From assembly GCA_000697335.1 (NCBI GenBank), contig JNEM01007353.1, positions 1 through 14,239 on the forward strand: a stretch of 14,239 nt of DNA, given 5' to 3'. Below, in pieces: positions 9,298-14,239 of the stretch. The notes under the pieces are model-generated. The model was not told the origin of the DNA. It ran no database searches and worked only from the letters and a program-made list of their open reading frames with translations. Position 1 is the first letter of the stretch. Every line of letters starts with the position of its first letter. The stretch is from Conidiobolus incongruus B7586. Its lineage: Eukaryota; Entomophthoromycota; Entomophthoromycetes; Entomophthorales; Conidiobolaceae. Made by a program: the position numbers and the translations under genes.

Positions 9298-9628
9298 TCT
9301 AGGCCTTCTAGAAAGTAGATTGCAATAAAGATCACGTAGATTAGATAAAACAGGCCAAGGACGACTAACGAGATACTTTAAAGGGTTTTATTAAAATATC
9401 AATATGTAGGGTTAGGCCCTGATCGAGATGACCTCCAAGCAAATATGTGCGCAGTGACTATTTTATAGTGTGGTTAGTTCTTTGCCAATGTGTTGAAACT
9501 CCAATTACTGTTATAGACTGGAATTATCCATTGTGCAAGGATTGTGCCTGGTATTTGTGAGTGGATTACATTCGGAATCATGACGGACGGCTAAAGTTGA
9601 ATGGCTAGCGGACCTCCTGATCCGCAGA
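9298..9628 (+). mobile_element. LTR-like fossil repeat, copy 2
   Basis: A 331-bp element related to 4947-5279 (roughly 80% identical) and lying in the same orientation on the other side of the monooxygenase. It shares the conserved blocks AAAGTAG, TTGCAATAAAGATCAC, TTTTATAGTGTGGTT and TTTGCCAATGTGTTGAAAC, and the terminal GC hairpin at 9608-9625 (GCGGA pairing with TCCGC). It has no coding content. It looks like an old solo copy. The same alternatives (SINE, Helitron-like) apply as for copy 1. Confidence 0.6.
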
Positions 9629-11344
9629 AATATGTTCAATTTTAAATTATTCAAAGATTTAATGTCAAATTAATTATATATTAAAAAATGCTATAATCTC
9701 ATATTCATTCTTATTATCTATATCATAGATCCATTGGATTATTTTTTAAAATATTTTTTATCAAATGTGCAAAATTTTATTGCTGAATATTGTTTTTTCA
9801 GAAATAAGTCTTGAATTTGAAATAAATAACCCTTTGTTTCATTATGTTTTATATCAATTAAAAAGATTCATATCTTCAATTTTGTCATTAAATATCAATT
9901 AGGAATGATTTTTTTATTAATTCAATAAACAAATAATATCAATAACATAAAAAAAACTACAAGTTTTAATTTATATTTTTTCTCTTGAAATTACAACTCT
10001 ATGTCATTTATATAGACATTTTTCAATTAATATTAGAATAATTTATTTGATGTAATTGATATAGTTAAACCCATTTCTTATATTTTTTCAATATAATTTG
10101 GTAAAAAGAATATTTTAGATTAAATAACCATTCTTTTAGATAGAATGCTTAATATATAATTAAGGTATTATATAAATGCAATTAAATTTCTTTCTTAATA
10201 TTTTCAAACATTAAGAGTATATTCAATACAAATCACCAAAAATACTCAAGAAGTACAATAGAGTAAAATCTTAAGTTAATAATTCTGAAAATAATATTAT
10301 TTTCCATATCATCTGATATCAGATTTAGCAAATGAAATTAATTATTTCTATTTGATCCAATACCAAATTAGAAAAAAACCTTTATTAAGCTTGTGAAGAA
10401 TGTTGTTATAGTGTTCATATCCTATTAATCAATTTCTCAAATATAAAATTTCTTATTGATTATATACTATCATCAAAAATTTTCTTATTGCTAGGATATT
10501 TAAATTTTCAATACTAAATAATATATTGTATAGAATATATATTCAAGGTTAGCTTTATAAATTGTAATATAATATACTTAATGAAGCATTTTCAGATAAT
10601 AACTTTGGAAAGAGATTGTATTGTAATGAAAATAGGAAGACTCACAACGCAACTGAAAAATTCGTAATATTATTCAAAGAGTAAAAAACTTTAATATAAA
10701 ATTGGTACGATTAAATATTTAATTAGGTAACAAAGAGAATGACTATGGAGATCAAATATATATTGATTTTTGAAACAAAATGACTATAAATATTATAAAT
10801 TATGGTATTTTAAGAATTTCAAAAAGTTCTCACATTCCAATTCCTTATATTGTCCTAAATTTAAAACTAATATTTGAACTTAATATGAAAGTAGATATTA
10901 AATAGCTAAGCTATCGTCATTAGTATATAGAATTTCAACTAGCATTCTTAAAACTAAATAAAGAATTAGGCAATCCATTCAAAATATTTATTATTTGTCT
11001 ATATTAAGCAAAAAATATTGAGTTGTTTAGAACTTTATTTATGGATAAAATAGACAAATAATTAATTATGGAAATATTAATAAAAACATTTAAAATTATC
11101 AATTTTAGTATATTGATTTCTATCCTAATGAAGCTTAATATAGTTATATAAAGTAAATATTATTATGAACATGACTTATTTGGTTGATATATTTAATCTT
11201 TGTTTCTTATATATTCAATAAGAAATTATTACTAATATATATTTTATAATATAAATGATAAACATTAATTGATATAATTTTAATAACTATTATTTTCAAT
11301 ATTAGTGTCGAATATTAAATATTATAATAATTGAAAAACTAATT
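9629..11344. other. AT-rich stretch without recognisable gene
   Basis: About 1.7 kb of AT-rich DNA between the second LTR-like copy and the right inverted arm. All six frames are closed at short intervals. The only clear structures are a perfect 14-bp palindrome, ATCTGATATCAGAT at 10311-10324, and a stem-loop at 10986-11066 listed separately. Confidence 0.6.
10986..11066. repeat. 21-bp inverted repeat, 39-bp spacer
   Basis: ATTATTTGTCTAT at 10990-11002 is perfectly complementary to ATAGACAAATAAT at 11050-11062. Pairing extends with one mismatch inward (to 11006/11046) and one outward (to 10986/11066), giving about 19 pairs over 21 positions. It contains G and C, so it is less likely to be chance than the A/T-only palindromes. 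It could be a tiny MITE remnant or simply a hairpin; no target-site duplication was recognised. Confidence 0.55.
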
Positions 11345-11980
11345 AATAAGATCACAATTAATAATTTATATATTTGATATTTCCAAATATAAAAAATATA
11401 TAAACCATAAACAGGAATAATAGTCAATTAAATTAGTTAAGTTATAGGTAATAGAAATTATTTATTTTAGCCAATATCAATATTATAATAGCTCTAATCT
11501 CATCATATAAGTATTATAATTATTAAATAGATTATTAATTATATTATGAGATCAGTCAGAGTATTTTATACAATGTTTAGTCTATTAAACTAAGAATTAT
11601 CTTCTTAATCTAATATCAACAAAAGTCTTTATATCATATATAGTCATATTACTGATAGTGATTACATGTCCCTTAGAAAGATTGCTTACTTCTATGATCT
11701 CATCACCATGGATATAGGCTATCAATTGATCATATCTACAATGATGCTGATATCATTATCCATTACCATATTTACTCTGATTTAAAATCAATTCTATTTT
11801 CATCAATATGCTTGCTAACAAATATACAATAGATCTACATAATCAGAAGAGCCCTTGTTCAGATTAAAATATCTTAATCAAAGCTCAAACCCAAGTCACA
11901 TTACCCATTTATAGAGAATTAAAGCAACCTAATGCCTATGGATACAAAAAACACACCAAATTGTGCAAAAATCATTCATT
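11345..11980 (-). repeat. Right arm of the ~640-bp inverted repeat
   Basis: Reverse complement of 4188-4830. The segment 11377-11642 is identical over 266 bp to the left arm by my reading, and the outer part to 11980 is about 90% identical. On the plus strand the arm holds an open run from 11609; from its ATG at 11666 it encodes 39 residues beginning MSLRKIAYFYDLITMDIGYQ and followed by a hydrophobic helix, with a stop at 11783-11785. The left arm keeps the same frame for 35 residues (4498 to 4394, stop 4393-4391). Within the shared 35 codons I see three synonymous and one replacement difference, whereas the four differences in the preceding 11 codons are all replacements. That pattern is suggestive of a coding past for a membrane protein, but the numbers are tiny and I do not annotate it as a gene. 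Confidence 0.9.
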
Positions 11981-12860
11981 CGCAATATCTATGATCATTG
12001 TTGAAGAGTAATATTAGAAATCACAAAGTGAATCATTAAGCTGGTATAACAGAGTCAGTCAACCCTGCTTATTAGTCATTATTCAACTATTAAAAGTAAT
12101 TTGTAATTATTCAAACTCAATATTTCAAATTATTTCAACTTACAATACTTAATAATAAATATTACAAATTATTGTCCTATTCAATTAGTTTACAAAATCG
12201 CTTCAATCAGTTAATTTTAGTTTGAAAAAATATTCAATTAATGATATCATTTTTTTATTGACAATAAAAATATTTATAAATATTTTATGAAACTTAATCT
12301 TAATAATGATATAATATATAATAAATTTGATATTAATATTATTAATACCAAAATAAACAAAAAATTTAATTCAAATTTTTATTTCAACATACTAAGATAT
12401 TATATTGTGAAAAAATGGAAAATTTTGTACATAATGAAATGTTTAAATAAATTAATTAAAGGGATTTTATTAGTTAATCCCAATATATTATATTTATAAA
12501 TTTTTAATTCAAATTTTAATTTTAAAATTAAAAAATTTATCAATTATATTAAATATATATATTTATAAAATTGATCTAATTATGAAAAATATTAAATTAA
12601 TATTCAACTTTAAAATATTTAAAGAATAACAGAAAGTGGTAAGTATTTTGTAGGATAATCGAGAATAGAAAAAATTATTTAATGTTTGAATTTAATAATT
12701 ACAATATCAACATTGTATGTATTTCTTTTCTTTGGCATATGATAGTCAAGTTGAATTATGTAATTTCATCATATTGACTATTTGATAACAATGAGTCAAT
12801 GAGTGAATCATAATTAAATCATGAAATTGGAATTCCGTATTTGGGAATTATGAATACAAA
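11981..12860. other. Intergenic DNA between right arm and CsbD gene
   Basis: About 880 bp without a convincing gene. A 70-codon open frame at 12287-12499 consists almost entirely of N, K, I, L, Y and F, as expected from AT-rich non-coding DNA, and is rejected. The last 100 bp become less AT-rich and carry the candidate bZIP-type sites upstream of the CsbD gene. Confidence 0.5.
12792..12811 (+). promoter_or_regulatory. Candidate bZIP (AP-1/Gcn4-type) site pair
   Basis: TGAGTCA at 12792-12798 is the exact AP-1/Gcn4-type core, and it is followed directly by ATGAGTGAATCAT (12799-12811), which repeats the TGAGT half-site and closes with TCAT. The pair lies 147-166 bp upstream of the CsbD ATG and about 55 bp upstream of its TATA-like word, a normal position for an activator site. 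bZIP control would suit a stress-responsive gene. This rests on motif and position alone. Confidence 0.35.
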
Positions 12861-12865
12861 TGATA

Positions 12866-12874
12866 ATATAAATA
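12866..12874 (+). promoter_or_regulatory. TATA-like word upstream of intact CsbD gene
   Basis: ATATAAATA, 92 bp before the ATG at 12958 and identical to the word before the monooxygenase. The next G/C-containing block (GATGGTCCAGG) ends at 12885 and would place a transcription start near or within the following hexamer repeat. Confidence 0.45.
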
Positions 12875-12886
12875 GATGGTCCAGGA

Positions 12887-12916
12887 ATTAAAATTAAAAT
12901 TAAAATTAAAATTAAA
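12887..12916 (+). repeat. (ATTAAA)5 microsatellite in the CsbD leader
   Basis: Five perfect tandem copies of the hexamer ATTAAA, followed by a degenerate A-rich tail. It falls between the TATA-like word and the start codon, so it probably lies in the 5' leader or across the transcription start. Such arrays are prone to length change. Confidence 0.8.
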
Positions 12917-12957
12917 ATAAAAAAATTATTTTATTTCACAATCAAAAATCATTAAAG

Positions 12958-13260
12958 ATGTCTGAACCAAGCAAAACTAACGCTAAGTACAACCAAGCTA
13001 TGGGATCTGCCAAGGAAGCTGTCGGCCACGCAGTCGGTAGCCACGAAATGGAAGCTAAAGGAAATGTCCAGAACAAGGAAGGACACACTGAACAAAAGAC
13101 TGCCGAAACCAAAGGATGGGTCGAGGGTGCCTATGACTCTGTAACTGGTGCCGTCAAGAACACTATTGGATCCCTTACTGGAAACACCTCCCAGCAAGCT
13201 GAGGGTAAGACCCAAGAATTGAAAGGTGATGCTAAAAAGGCTGCTAATTCCAGTTCTTAA
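12958..13260 (+). CDS. CsbD-family (Hmp1-like) small stress-associated protein
   Basis: A complete 100-residue protein starting at the only ATG that follows the leader and ending at the TAA at 13258-13260. It is hydrophilic and rich in K, E, G, A, T and Q, with no signal peptide or membrane segment. It shows the two-part CsbD pattern: an N-terminal unit (about 8-41, NAKYNQAMGSAKEAVGHAVG to GNVQNKEG) and a C-terminal unit with KGWVEGAYDSVTGAVKNTIG (52-71), SLTGNTSQQAEGK (72-85) and the closing ELKGDAKK. Bacterial CsbD is a sigma-B stress protein; fungal relatives are commonly labelled 'mismatched base pair and cruciform DNA recognition protein' after Ustilago Hmp1, a name resting on limited data. 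The gene is intronless, with clearly higher GC and cytosine-ending codons than its surroundings, suggesting good expression. A frameshifted paralogue faces away from it at 3514-3815. Confidence 0.9.
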   Translation: MSEPSKTNAKYNQAMGSAKEAVGHAVGSHEMEAKGNVQNKEGHTEQKTAETKGWVEGAYDSVTGAVKNTIGSLTGNTSQQAEGKTQELKGDAKKAANSSS

Positions 13261-13288
13261 ATATATCTAATATTTGTAAATTTAGTAA

Positions 13289-13294
13289 AATAAA
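13289..13294 (+). terminator. Polyadenylation-signal-like AATAAA
   Basis: AATAAA 29 nt after the CsbD stop codon, in the expected range for a fungal 3' end. As with the other copies, AT-rich composition weakens the evidence of the word by itself. Confidence 0.45.
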
Positions 13295-13295
13295 T

Positions 13296-14239
13296 TTTAA
13301 TGAAAATATATAAGTTGAATTACAACATTACAAAATTAATCGCTAAATAATATTATATAATTTATAAAAATTAGAATTGAAAAATTTATTAATACAATTA
13401 TTAATTATCAATACTAATTAAACAGAGTTGAAAAAAAAATAACAGGATATTAAATTTTATAAATCAATTTGTATATAGTTTCAAATCTATTTTCACCATC
13501 GAAATTTAATTTTATTATAAATTGTATAGTAATCAATTTTTTTCAATAGAAGTCATTATAAAGTTGAATTTCATTTATATTAATGCTAAAATTGAACTTT
13601 ATCAGTTATTTGATTTAAATGTAAAAATTTTAACAATTGCTTAATCATTAATTTTTCTAATTACCTATTTTGTTAATGTATATCATTAATATTGCCAAAA
13701 TAAGAAGTTTATAAATTAAGATATACAGATGAATTAGACAAAAGCAGTGCAATTAGACTTGCCTTATGTTAAAGTAATAGTCCCAATACCAATTTATGAA
13801 TCAACTTTGATATAATATATTTTTTAGTTTTTTATATTAATTTAATTATTTTATCAAATATTAAACAAAACTTTTTAAGTATTTTGTCAGAAATAGATAT
13901 TACCAATACCACAGACTGAATAAAACTATATTGTTTTAAAACTTTTAATAATCTATTAAAATTATTATTGGCCAACATTAAATTTTCATTTGAAATTAAA
14001 TAAAATATTCATATTTTACTAAATTGTTACAATAGTACTAGATAGCATAAAATTTCATTCAATTTTAAAATTTCAAATTAATAATTAAAATTTATATTAC
14101 TCTAATTTTTAGTTGTTTTAAATTGATCCAATATATTTTAGATTAATATGATTAATTATATATCAAATTTTACTAAATAAAATAAAATTTTATATATTAT
14201 TTTTGTTCAAAGCTATTAAAAGTTAAAAATTTAAAATTA
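13296..14239. other. AT-rich stretch without recognisable gene
   Basis: About 940 bp downstream of the intact CsbD gene to the window end. All frames are interrupted, and I found no similarity to the inverted arms or to the LTR-like family. Around 13730-13800 composition is a little less AT-rich, but no coding pattern was seen. Confidence 0.6.

Noticed and set aside
4188-11980. Polinton or other large virus-like element defined by the inverted arms
   Set aside because: The interior is far too small and holds no polymerase, integrase or capsid gene, only a metabolic enzyme and short repeats.
12287-12499. 70-codon plus-strand open frame
   Set aside because: Residues are nearly all N, K, I, L, Y and F as expected from AT-rich non-coding DNA; no motif, and no change in base composition against its flanks.
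12829-12836. GGAATTCC as a heat-shock element upstream of CsbD
   Set aside because: The GAA and TTC blocks lack the two-base spacing of a heat-shock element, and no third block follows in register.
12952-13215. Minus-strand open frame opposite the CsbD gene
   Set aside because: It is the antisense shadow of the intact CsbD gene; the plus-strand frames at 3502-3767 are the same kind of shadow over the other copy.

Overview
This is an AT-rich, gene-poor eukaryotic window, most likely nuclear DNA of a fungus. The evidence is a CsbD-family small protein of the type that fungal annotations name after Ustilago Hmp1, and an FAD-dependent aromatic monooxygenase of the phenol-hydroxylase type. Each gene stands alone, has its own TATA-like word 75-95 bp upstream and an AATAAA-like word 29-45 nt past the stop, and lacks ribosome-binding sites or operon packing. 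The very low GC of the flanks suggests an early-diverging lineage such as Conidiobolus-like fungi; that is an inference, not a demonstration.

Layout. 1-2050 is AT-rich DNA without a recognisable gene. A weak, possibly ankyrin-like coding remnant lies on the minus strand at 2051-2374. A CsbD-family gene lies on the minus strand at 3514-3815; it has lost one base near its 3' end. From 4188 to 11980 the window is bracketed by two inverted arms of about 640 bp (4188-4830 and 11345-11980). Between them lie three LTR-like repeats of 331-334 bp in one orientation (4947-5279, 5478-5811, 9298-9628) and the only large gene, an intronless 567-residue FAD monooxygenase (6617-8320). Outside the right arm comes an intact CsbD-family gene on the plus strand (12958-13260). 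The tail to 14239 is empty AT-rich DNA.

The order is mirror-symmetric. The two CsbD copies point outward, the inverted arms lie inside them, and the monooxygenase sits in the middle. The simplest reading is an old inverted duplication, or two opposite insertions of the same repeat, that later collected LTR-like insertions in the central part. The inner 266 bp of the two arms are identical by my reading while the outer halves have drifted to about 90%, which suggests recent gene conversion or unequal ages within the arms.

The genes show no shared pathway. The monooxygenase would hydroxylate an unidentified aromatic substrate in the cytosol using NAD(P)H and O2. The CsbD proteins are small, hydrophilic and stress-associated by family. 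I do not see a clear new multi-gene system here; the unusual content is structural.
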